Shown here in pieces: positions 7,582-15,701 of a DNA stretch of 64,000 nucleotides (its first letter is position 1; every line of letters begins with the position of its first letter). Location of the stretch: positions 1 through 64,000 of the forward strand of contig CAZSDZ010000008.1 in assembly GCA_964605795.1 (NCBI GenBank), read 5' to 3'. The position numbers and the translations under genes are program-made. The stretch is from JAFGOM01 sp964605795. Lineage in GTDB: Archaea > Halobacteriota > Methanomicrobia > Methanomicrobiales > Methanospirillaceae. The notes beneath the pieces are model-generated. The model saw nothing but the letters and a program-made list of their open reading frames with translations, did no database searches and was not told where the DNA came from.

Positions 7582-8787
7582 CTATGGGATCTCATCATGA
7601 GGTATCTGGAGAGCATATGGGATCAGGGTTTTGATGATGGTAAGCGAGATGTTTGTGCCAAGTTGTGGTTCTAATGACTCAAGCCAGAGATAAAAGCCAA
7701 CCTTGGGCGGTGTTCTCCGCTCAAACTTAAAAACACCAGGATGATGATACACGAGCTTATGATACTCCTTCTTCTGCCGGTTTCGGAGATACAGGAGCGG
7801 GGTATAATCAGGAAGATCAGCGGCGAGGATAACCTTAGAGTACCTCTTCATCACGGTCTCAAATGAGAGATCCTCTCCTTTTACATGAATGGTATACTGC
7901 TTGCAGATCTGCTTAAAGCCTGAGACGTATACCGAACCAAAGAGGATCTTCTTAACAAGCGGTGCCGTCCGCTCCGGTGACGGCAACACCAGTTCAGAGC
8001 CATTCCGGTTGCAGATCTGTTGAATTGCCCAGTCCCGCTCGGTTGCATGGATAGTCTGGTAATGAAACGGAGCAGCGATAGTTAAATCATGGAGATAACA
8101 GGTATTGGCATCAGGAACCTTGGGTTTTTCTATCTTTTTCGGCCAGTTACCTGAGATATAGGATCTCATCTCAGTGCAGGGAAGGGTAGAGATACTGATA
8201 TGCTCATCAGATCCAAGAACCTTTCTTCCTCCCTTGTAATTTGAGAGGGGAAAGGAGGTAACGAGAATGAAGGTAACTGCTTTCTGGTCAAACAGGTACC
8301 TGATAACCTGCTTTTTATAATAGACTTCCTGGAGAAAATCCTTGAGATCGGCAGGAGATGTCACCACTTCTACAAACACAATGGATCCGTCTTTTTTCTG
8401 CAAAAGCAGGTCGAATTCTGCAAGATCCTGTCCGTTCCCACGCAGGGTAAGGTCACCGTTGCGTGAGTAAAAAAACCCGTTCTGTCCCATCTTAACCGGT
8501 TGCCACCGATACGGTGCATCAGCACCTTTTAAAACAACCTTTTTAATGGTATCTGTCTTTGTTGCGAGATCTAAAAAGAGTTCATAGGTCATCATCTCAA
8601 ACCAATGTCCTTCAGCAGAGCGCATAAAAGAGATATCAGGTGAGAAGAGCTGCTTTTTTTCATGCCTGCTGAGATGACGCAGTGCACGGATAGCATGCTC
8701 TCCTGTCGGTTGGCAGCTCTCATCATGAGCATGCAGCCATGCCTTAAGCTTAGCCATGCAGTAATCCTGTAATGCGTCCGTGCGCAA
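7582..8787 (-). CDS. Protein with degenerate PD-(D/E)XK nuclease-like core
   Basis: This 401-residue protein starts at TTG 8787; ATG 8757, ten codons later, is an alternative. Residues 60-175 have the order of a restriction-endonuclease-like fold: an N-terminal helix with GHWFE (Glu64), a strand with EFDLLL (Asp126), then IVFVEVVTS (Glu140) and a helix with YYKKQVIRYLF, followed by a hydrophobic strand FILVTSFPL. In an active enzyme the third motif would be E-x-K; here the lysine position is Val/Thr, so catalysis may be lost or rearranged. The C-terminal half (about 210-400) is not recognised. No restriction or CRISPR genes adjoin it. The gene is isolated between convergent and divergent neighbours. 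Fold assignment is by eye and tentative. Confidence 0.6.
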   Translation of the reverse strand: MRTDALQDYCMAKLKAWLHAHDESCQPTGEHAIRALRHLSRHEKKQLFSPDISFMRSAEGHWFEMMTYELFLDLATKTDTIKKVVLKGADAPYRWQPVKMGQNGFFYSRNGDLTLRGNGQDLAEFDLLLQKKDGSIVFVEVVTSPADLKDFLQEVYYKKQVIRYLFDQKAVTFILVTSFPLSNYKGGRKVLGSDEHISISTLPCTEMRSYISGNWPKKIEKPKVPDANTCYLHDLTIAAPFHYQTIHATERDWAIQQICNRNGSELVLPSPERTAPLVKKILFGSVYVSGFKQICKQYTIHVKGEDLSFETVMKRYSKVILAADLPDYTPLLYLRNRQKKEYHKLVYHHPGVFKFERRTPPKVGFYLWLESLEPQLGTNISLTIIKTLIPYALQIPHDEIP

Positions 8788-8837
8788 CCGGTATCATCCG
8801 GCCTCTCATTTCGTTTGATGATGCCATGGATTTCCAT

Positions 8838-9233
8838 GGTGAGAAGAGGTATATTCGTATCTTTTGTATTGTACTTCTTCTCTATTGAGGTTCATTAGGG
8901 GGGTTTGGGGTTAATCGGAAAGTGAAATATCTGATTTCGGGGAGGTTTATCAGAGGGTACTGCTTCCTGTCTGCATGTACAATGTCCCTGAAAGAGGTAC
9001 CAGATAAAATTCCAAAAGCAGGAAAATGCCTGTTTTAGAATACAGTATAATTCATGTCTGAATTGGTATTATAATTTATTGCACGCATATAGATCAAAAG
9101 ACCGGTTTCCGGGAATATGAGATATTTCTTGATTCGTTATCAGAAAAGTTGTTTTTTTTACCTGACACATAACAATCTATATAAGTACGGGTGTCATTAT
9201 ATTTATGCTGCAAAATTTGACTTGTAATGTGGG
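8838..9233. other. Intergenic region upstream of tRNA-Lys/RNA polymerase operon
   Basis: About 400 bases without a gene. It holds an imperfect inverted repeat at 9009-9041 (ATTC-AAAA-CAGG / CCTG-TTTT-GAAT, six-base loop), a short CCGG-TTT-CCGG element near 9102-9112, a T8 run and the TATA box at 9178-9185. Nothing coding was found. Confidence 0.5.
9178..9185 (+). promoter_or_regulatory. TATA box for tRNA-Lys and probably the RNA polymerase operon
   Basis: TATATAAG lies 56 bases before the mature 5' end of tRNA-Lys, predicting a transcription start near 9205-9212. No second TATA box of similar quality lies between the tRNA and rpoH, so the tRNA and the polymerase operon may share this promoter. 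Confidence 0.5.
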
Positions 9234-9307
9234 GGGTTCGTAGCTCAGTTAGGTAGAGCGCCTGGCTTTTAACCAGGTGGTCGGGGGTTCAAATCCCCTC
9301 GAGCCCG
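9234..9307 (+). tRNA. tRNA-Lys (anticodon TTT)
   Basis: The cloverleaf folds completely. The acceptor GGGTTCG pairs with CGAGCCC (one G-T pair), with discriminator G. The D arm is TAGCTCAGTTAGGTAGAGC. The anticodon stem is CCTGG/CCAGG with loop CTTTTAA (TTT at 34-36). The T arm is GGGGTTCAAATCCCC. CCA is not encoded and no intron is seen. It sits 64 bases upstream of rpoH on the same strand. Confidence 0.95.
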
Positions 9308-9370
9308 TTTACTACTGTACCGTAGTTTTTCTGCCAGAATCTGGCACATGCATCCAAGAAGAGGGGGTTT

Positions 9371-9631
9371 TTGGCGTTGATCGCCCAACAATTAAACGTG
9401 CTTAAACATGAGATGGTACCTGAACACAGTATCATGACTGATGAGGAAGTTCAGGCGCTTTTTTCCCGATATGAGATCTCGGCAGAACATCTGCCCAAGA
9501 TCTATCATGATGATCCGGCAGTTATCGCAACAAATGCCAGGATATCTGATGTAATAAAGATTGTGAGAAAAAGCAGGACGGCAGGACGCGCTGAATCCTA
9601 CCGGCTTGTTGTAAAAAGACCCAAAAAATAA
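9371..9631 (+). CDS. rpoH: RNA polymerase subunit H (RPB5 C-terminal homolog)
   Basis: This 86-residue protein matches archaeal RpoH. LKHEMVPEH is the opening signature, then HLPKIYHDDPA and VIKIVRKSRTAGRAESYRLVV, the canonical ending. Subunit H sits in the jaw of the polymerase that contacts downstream DNA. There is no ATG before the conserved LKHEMVPEH. Two TTG codons (9371 and 9377) follow the purine-rich GAGGGGG (9361-9367); 9377 has the better spacing, and 9371 is kept as the outer bound. ATG 9413 would remove the conserved opening. It is the first protein gene of the RNA polymerase operon, and rpoB'' follows directly. Confidence 0.92.
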   Translation: MALIAQQLNVLKHEMVPEHSIMTDEEVQALFSRYEISAEHLPKIYHDDPAVIATNARISDVIKIVRKSRTAGRAESYRLVVKRPKK

Positions 9632-9633
9632 CA

Positions 9634-11208
9634 TTGGGGCTGATTCATCTGATAGACAGGAGTATTTTATCCCAGGCCTATTTTGCCCGCGATCACGTAG
9701 CCCGCCACCAGCTCGATTCGTACAATTATTTTCTGAAGAACAATCTGCAGAATGTGGTAGCAGAACAGAAGATCATTGAGACCGATATTGAACAGCGTGG
9801 AAAAGGCAATGATGCGGTTTCTGTTGAGCTCGGGGAACTGACCGTATTAAAACCACTTGTGCGGGAAGCTGATGGTTCCCAGTCAGAGCTCTTCCCGTGC
9901 GAGGCACGGCTCCGGAACATCACGTATGCTGCACCGATCCAGTTGCAGCTGACCCTCATTCAGGGGGGCATAAGGCAGGAGCCGGTTACAGCAACCATCG
10001 GCCAGCTTCCGATCATGGTGGGTTCCACCGCCTGCAACCTCCATGGTATGTCTGACAAGGAGCGGACCGATCATGGTGAGGATCCGCTTGATCCGGGGGG
10101 GTATTTCATTGTGAATGGGACCGAGCGTGTTTTAATGACACTTGAAGACCTGGCCTCGAACAAGATCATGACCGAGTATACCGAGCGGTACAATGAACGC
10201 ATCTATGTTGCCAAGGTCTTCTCCCAGTTTCGTGGGTATCGTGCACTGGTCGTTGTTGAGAGGAACCGGAAAAACCTGCTTGAGGTTACCTTCCCTTCAG
10301 TTGCCGGGCACCTGAAATTCGTTGACCTGATGCGTGCTCTCGGTATGGTAAACGACGAAGAGGTCGTAAAGGCAGTCTCTACAGACAAGGAGATCCTCAC
10401 ATTTCTCATGCAGAACCTTGAGGAGAGCGAGTGTGAAACGATTGAATGTGGTGTTATGTATGTCGGCAAGAAACTTGCCCCCAACCAGACCCGTGAATAC
10501 CAGCGCAAAAGGGCTGAATTTGTGCTTGACAACTACCTACTTCCCCACCTCAATTACATGATGCCACGCATCGTCGACGAGGATGATGAGGAATGTATGC
10601 GCCAGGTTCACGGGGTTCGTCTTGCAAAGGCTCATTTCCTCGGTAGAATGGCAGAATCCTGTTTTGATCTTGTGCTTGACAGAAGGCGTATCGATGACAA
10701 GGACCATTACTCAAACAAGCGGTTAAAACTCGCCGGTGATCTGATGGAAGATCTCTTCAGGATATCTCTGAACCGTCTCACCCGTGATATCAAGTACCAG
10801 CTGGAACGTGCCAGCATGCGTCACCGTGACCTCTCGATTGCTACTGCAGTTCGTGCAGACGTTCTGACTGAACGTCTTCTCCACCCGCTTGCGACCGGGA
10901 ACTGGGTCGGAGGCCGGACTGGTGTCTCACAGCTTCTGGACCGCATCGATCACATGAGTGTGCTGTCACATCTCCGACGTGTCATCTCTCCCCTCTCCCG
11001 TTCCCAGCCGCACTTTGAGGCTCGTGATCTTCACCCGACACAATGGGGTCGTATCTGTCCCAGTGAGACCCCTGAAGGTCCGAATTGTGGTCTTGTAAAG
11101 AACTTTTCTCAGATGGTTGAGATCAGTAAGGGTGTACCTGATGACACCGAGATCATCCGCCTGTTGTATACGATTGGAGTCGATCAGATCAGGAGTGAGA
11201 TCTCATGA
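9634..11208 (+). CDS. rpoB2: RNA polymerase subunit B'' (N-terminal half of beta)
   Basis: This 524-residue protein corresponds to the N-terminal half of the second-largest polymerase subunit (protrusion, lobe and fork). It is separate from B', as in euryarchaeal methanogens and Archaeoglobus. Visible landmarks are YFIVNGTERVLMTLEDLASN, the RTGVSQLLDRIDHMS fork region and the ending HPTQWGRICPSETPEGPNCGL. No ATG lies near the N-terminus. TTG 9634, two bases after the rpoH stop, gives the listed protein. CTG 9649 is an alternative, so the exact start is uncertain by a few codons. It overlaps rpoB' by four bases. Confidence 0.93.
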   Translation: MGLIHLIDRSILSQAYFARDHVARHQLDSYNYFLKNNLQNVVAEQKIIETDIEQRGKGNDAVSVELGELTVLKPLVREADGSQSELFPCEARLRNITYAAPIQLQLTLIQGGIRQEPVTATIGQLPIMVGSTACNLHGMSDKERTDHGEDPLDPGGYFIVNGTERVLMTLEDLASNKIMTEYTERYNERIYVAKVFSQFRGYRALVVVERNRKNLLEVTFPSVAGHLKFVDLMRALGMVNDEEVVKAVSTDKEILTFLMQNLEESECETIECGVMYVGKKLAPNQTREYQRKRAEFVLDNYLLPHLNYMMPRIVDEDDEECMRQVHGVRLAKAHFLGRMAESCFDLVLDRRRIDDKDHYSNKRLKLAGDLMEDLFRISLNRLTRDIKYQLERASMRHRDLSIATAVRADVLTERLLHPLATGNWVGGRTGVSQLLDRIDHMSVLSHLRRVISPLSRSQPHFEARDLHPTQWGRICPSETPEGPNCGLVKNFSQMVEISKGVPDDTEIIRLLYTIGVDQIRSEIS

Positions 11209-13025
11209 TCACCACGAAATCGAGGGTATTTGTTGATGGTGCACTGATAGGTCTTACCGACAGCCCGATGGAGCTGGTTGAGCGGATTCGTCTCATGCGC
11301 AGACAGGGTGCCATCTCAACCGAGGTGAACTGCTCGTACAAGGAGTTTAACGGTGATGTCATCATCCATACCGACAGGGGTCGTGCAAGAAGACCTCTTA
11401 TCGTGTTATCAGATGGCAGACCCCTCATCTCTGATGATGATCTTGCAAAGTTAAAAAATGGTGAGATAGACTATACCTACCTGATTGGGAAAGGGTATAT
11501 CGAGTTTATCGATGCAGAGGAGGAGGAAGATCTATACCTTGCCATCAATCCCGAAGATATCACCCCAGAACACACCCATCTTGAGATCGATCCTTCCCTT
11601 ATTCTCGGGCTCGGAGCTGCCCACGTTCCTTTCCCTGAGCACAATGCAAGTCCCCGTGTCACCATGGGAGCAGGAATGGTCAAGCAGGCACTCGGTTTTG
11701 CTTCTGCAAATATGAAACTGAGGCCAGATACGCGTGGTCACCAGTTACATTATGTCCAGAAACCGCTCGTTCGTACCCAGACATCAAAGGTCATCGGGTC
11801 AGATGACCGGCCTGCAGGCCAGAACTTCGTGGTTGCCATCCTCAGTTATGAAGGGTATAACATTGAAGATGCTCTTATCTTCAACAAATCCTCGATTGAA
11901 CGGGGTCTTGGCAGGTCGCACTTTTACCGGACGTATGAGGGAGAAGAACGCCGTTATCCCGGTGGTCAGCTCGACAGGATAGAGATACCAGACGAAGAGG
12001 TGACGGGAGCCCACGGAGCAGATTATTATGCCAATCTCGATGATGACGGGATAATCAACCCAGAGACCGTTGTCAGGGAGAAGGATGTCATCATCGGCAA
12101 GACCTCTCCGCCACGGTTCCTTGAAGAACCGACGAGTGAACTCATCACGGTAGAGAAGAGACGTGATACCTCGGTGACTATGCGAAGCAATGAACACGGG
12201 ATCGTAGACACGGTCATCCTTACCGAAGGCGAGAATAACTCAAAACTGGTCAAGGTCAGAACCCGTGACTTACGGATACCTGAAGTTGGTGACAAGTTTG
12301 CATCACGCCACGGGCAGAAAGGTGTCATCGGTCTCATCACCCCTGCGGTTGATATGCCCTTTACCGAGAGCGGTATGGTACCGGATCTCGTGATAAATCC
12401 CCATGCCATCCCGTCACGTATGACCATCGGCCATATGCTTGAGATGCTTGGTGGCAAGGTGGGATCCATGGAAGGGCGGCGTATTGACAGTACCGCTTTT
12501 TCAGGAGAACGTGAGGAGAATCTCAGGGCATCCTTAAAGCAGCACGGTTTTTCCCATACCGGACGTGAAGCAATGTGGGACGGAATCACCGGCCGCCGGT
12601 ATGCAGCAGATATTTACATGGGTGTTATTTACTACCAGAAACTCTACCACATGGTATCGTCAAAGATGCACGCACGATCCCGTGGACCAGTCCAGGTTCT
12701 TACCCGTCAGCCGACCGAGGGGCGTGCCCGTGAAGGTGGTCTCCGGTTTGGTGAGATGGAACGTGATGTGATGATCGGGCACGGTGCTGCGATGGCCTTA
12801 AAAGAACGTCTCCTGGATGAATCTGACAAGGTATCAGAATATGTCTGTGCCCGGTGTGGAATGGTCGCCATGCTTGACCGGAAACTCAACTCGACCCGGT
12901 GCCTTAACTGTGGCGGTGATACCGATATCTACCCGGTTGAGATGAGTTATGCATTCAAACTGTTACTCGATGAGATGAAGAGTATGGCGATTGCACCCCG
13001 GATGTGCCTTGAGGATGTTGTTTAA
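11205..13025 (+). CDS. rpoB1: RNA polymerase subunit B' (C-terminal half of beta)
   Basis: This 606-residue subunit carries the hybrid-binding and wall domains and the anchor that meets A'. GYNIEDALIFNKSS, KFASRHGQKGVIG and FGEMERDVMIGHGAA are universal polymerase motifs. A zinc ribbon near the C-terminus has CARCGMVAMLDRK plus CLNCGG (four Cys). The ATG at 11205 overlaps the rpoB'' stop (ATGA), which implies translational coupling. Confidence 0.96.
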   Translation: MITTKSRVFVDGALIGLTDSPMELVERIRLMRRQGAISTEVNCSYKEFNGDVIIHTDRGRARRPLIVLSDGRPLISDDDLAKLKNGEIDYTYLIGKGYIEFIDAEEEEDLYLAINPEDITPEHTHLEIDPSLILGLGAAHVPFPEHNASPRVTMGAGMVKQALGFASANMKLRPDTRGHQLHYVQKPLVRTQTSKVIGSDDRPAGQNFVVAILSYEGYNIEDALIFNKSSIERGLGRSHFYRTYEGEERRYPGGQLDRIEIPDEEVTGAHGADYYANLDDDGIINPETVVREKDVIIGKTSPPRFLEEPTSELITVEKRRDTSVTMRSNEHGIVDTVILTEGENNSKLVKVRTRDLRIPEVGDKFASRHGQKGVIGLITPAVDMPFTESGMVPDLVINPHAIPSRMTIGHMLEMLGGKVGSMEGRRIDSTAFSGEREENLRASLKQHGFSHTGREAMWDGITGRRYAADIYMGVIYYQKLYHMVSSKMHARSRGPVQVLTRQPTEGRAREGGLRFGEMERDVMIGHGAAMALKERLLDESDKVSEYVCARCGMVAMLDRKLNSTRCLNCGGDTDIYPVEMSYAFKLLLDEMKSMAIAPRMCLEDVV

Positions 13026-13040
13026 GGAGCGTGAGGAGAT

Positions 13041-15701
13041 ATGCCAAGCCCAAAGCGAATAGGAAAAATAGAATTTGGCCTGCTCTCCCCGAAAGAGATT
13101 CGCCAGATGAGTGTCAGGAAGATCATCTGGGCAGATACCTACGATGATGACGGATTCCCGTATCCCCAGGGTCTGATGGATCTCCATCTCGGAGTCATCG
13201 ATCCCGGTTTACGGTGTAAGACCTGTTCCCAGAAGTCAGGAGAATGTCCTGGTCATTTTGGACACATAGAACTGGCAAAGCCGGTCATTCATGTCGGGTA
13301 TACCCGGCTTATCAGAAAACTGCTGCGTGTGACCTGCCGTGAGTGTGGAAGGCTCCTGCTTTCTTCTGATGAGATAGAAAAGATCATCGGTACCGAGATC
13401 TCTGCAACCGGAGATTCATTAACCGAGAAAGATATCAAGAAGGAGAGAATCTGTCCGCATTGTGGAGAACAGCAGTTAAAGATTAACTTTGAGAAACCAA
13501 CGACCTTTGCCGAGATAGCAACCGATGAACGGGGAAAGAAGGTTGAGAACAAACTGACTCCTGCAGATATCAGAGCACGTCTCGAGAAGATACCTGACGA
13601 GGATCTCCGCCATCTTGGTATTGATCCCGTGGTAGCTCGTCCGGAATGGACTGTTCTCACGGTTTTACCCGTTCCTCCGGTCACCATGCGGCCGTCAATC
13701 ATCCTTGAGAACGGTCAGCGGTCTGAGGATGACCTGACCCATAAACTTGTTGATATTATCAGGATAAACCAGCGGTTTAAAGAGAATCAGGATGCAGGGG
13801 CACCCCAGCTCATCATAGAAGACCTCTGGGAACTGCTCCAGTACCACGTGACAACCTACCATGATAACGAGGTGGCAGGGTGTCCGCCGGCACGCCACCG
13901 GAGTGGACGCCCCTTAAAAACCCTGTCCCAGCGGCTGAAAGGAAAAGACGGGAGGTTCAGGGGCAGTTTATCAGGAAAACGTGTCAACTTTTCTTCCCGT
14001 ACAGTAATCTCTCCAAACCCCAATCTCTCTATCATTGAGGTTGGAATCCCCTTGCGGATTGCAAACGAGATGACGATACCCATCAGGGTGACACCGTTTA
14101 ACATCGAGGAGTTACGGGAGATCGTCAGGAATGGTCCTGACCGGGAAGATGTACGGGATCCCTGCGGTGCGAACTATGCCATTCGTCCAGACAAGCGCAG
14201 GGTCCGGCTTACGAAAGGAGTTACCTCGGAGGACGGAAACCTTGAGTTTATTGCCGAACAGATGGAACCCGGCTGGACAATCGAGCGTCATCTGCGGGAC
14301 GGGGATATTGTGCTCTTTAACCGTCAGCCATCGCTGCACCGGATGAGTATCATGGCTCACCGTGTCAAGGTGATGGATGGCAAGACCTTCCGGTTAAATC
14401 CTGCAGTATGTCCCCCATACAACGCCGATTTTGATGGTGACGAGATGAACCTGCATATCCCCCAGACCGAGGAGGCACGGGCAGAGGCATATCTTCTTGC
14501 CTCAGTTCAGGAGAATATTCTCTCACCCCGGTTTGGTGGTCCTATCATTGGTGGTATCCATGATCATATATCTGGGATCTTCATGCTCACCCATACCCGT
14601 CGATGGTTTAACAAGGGTGACGCAATCAGCATGCTGCAGAATTGTGATATTGAACGGATGGGAGAGCCGGATAAGATCGAGGATGGTGTTCCGTACTGGA
14701 CAAACAAGCAGATATTTTCCAAGATTCTTCCCCCCACTCTTAACATGGTATTTCAGGCTTCTTCATGTGAGAACTGTGATCAGTGCTTACGCGAGAACTG
14801 TGACCGGGATGCCTATGTCAGGATAGTCGATGGAGATCTCCTCTGTGGTACCATCGATAAAAAAGCCATTGGTGCATTTGATGGTGCAATTGTACACCGG
14901 ATTATCAGGCAGTACGGATATGCACGGGCAGTGCAGTTCATCGATGATGTCACAAGACTCTCAATCCGGGCTATCATGTATGATGGATTCACCTTTGCCA
15001 TCGATGACGAAGATCTCTCAAAGAGTGATTACGGGCAGATCAGGGAGGTTCTTGAACGTGCGAGCCATGATGTGGAACGCCGGATTCAGATATATGAGGA
15101 CGGGCAACTCGAACCGATGCCGGGAAGGACAGAGGAAGAGACACTTGAGATGCAGATCATGCAGGTCCTCGGGAAAGCCCGTGACAACACGGGAGAGATT
15201 GCAGGAAGACATCTTGGTCTCTCGAACAGTGCTGTTGTCATGGCAGTCTCGGGTGCCCGGGGTTCAATGCTGAACCTGACACAGATGGCAGGTTGTGTTG
15301 GCCAGCAGGCAGTTCGTGGTGAGCGTATTATGCGTGGATACGAAGATAGGACCCTCCCTCACTTTAAAAAGGGAAACCGGGGAGCAGAGGGTCATGGGTT
15401 TGTCAAGAACAGTTACAAATCCGGTTTAAACCCGACTGAATTCTTTTTCCATGCGATTGGAGGTCGTGAAGGTCTTGTTGATACCGCAGTCAGGACCAGC
15501 CAGAGTGGGTACCTGCAGCGGCGGATGATAAATGCACTTCAGGATCTCAAGGTGGCGTATGACGGGACTGTCAGGACCACGGGTGGCCGGATTATTCAGT
15601 TCACATACGGAGAAGACTCAACCGATCCGATGAAGAGTAGTTTTGGCCAGCCGGTTGATGTTAAGGGTATCGTTGAAAATATCCTCAAAGAGGCGGTCTG
15701 A
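13041..15701 (+). CDS. rpoA1: RNA polymerase subunit A' (N-terminal part of beta')
   Basis: This 886-residue catalytic subunit contains the invariant magnesium-binding NADFDGDEMNLHIPQ. Zinc sites are formed by CKTCSQKSGECPGHFGHIEL near the N-terminus and by CRECG/CPHCG farther in; CENCDQCLRENCD adds a further Cys-rich insertion around residue 575. The bridge helix/trigger-loop beginning is present (NPTEFFFHAIGGREGLVDTAVRT), and the protein ends where A'' normally takes over. An SD-like GAGGAG precedes ATG 13041. The stop overlaps the start of rpoA'' (TGATG). Confidence 0.97.
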   Translation: MPSPKRIGKIEFGLLSPKEIRQMSVRKIIWADTYDDDGFPYPQGLMDLHLGVIDPGLRCKTCSQKSGECPGHFGHIELAKPVIHVGYTRLIRKLLRVTCRECGRLLLSSDEIEKIIGTEISATGDSLTEKDIKKERICPHCGEQQLKINFEKPTTFAEIATDERGKKVENKLTPADIRARLEKIPDEDLRHLGIDPVVARPEWTVLTVLPVPPVTMRPSIILENGQRSEDDLTHKLVDIIRINQRFKENQDAGAPQLIIEDLWELLQYHVTTYHDNEVAGCPPARHRSGRPLKTLSQRLKGKDGRFRGSLSGKRVNFSSRTVISPNPNLSIIEVGIPLRIANEMTIPIRVTPFNIEELREIVRNGPDREDVRDPCGANYAIRPDKRRVRLTKGVTSEDGNLEFIAEQMEPGWTIERHLRDGDIVLFNRQPSLHRMSIMAHRVKVMDGKTFRLNPAVCPPYNADFDGDEMNLHIPQTEEARAEAYLLASVQENILSPRFGGPIIGGIHDHISGIFMLTHTRRWFNKGDAISMLQNCDIERMGEPDKIEDGVPYWTNKQIFSKILPPTLNMVFQASSCENCDQCLRENCDRDAYVRIVDGDLLCGTIDKKAIGAFDGAIVHRIIRQYGYARAVQFIDDVTRLSIRAIMYDGFTFAIDDEDLSKSDYGQIREVLERASHDVERRIQIYEDGQLEPMPGRTEEETLEMQIMQVLGKARDNTGEIAGRHLGLSNSAVVMAVSGARGSMLNLTQMAGCVGQQAVRGERIMRGYEDRTLPHFKKGNRGAEGHGFVKNSYKSGLNPTEFFFHAIGGREGLVDTAVRTSQSGYLQRRMINALQDLKVAYDGTVRTTGGRIIQFTYGEDSTDPMKSSFGQPVDVKGIVENILKEAV

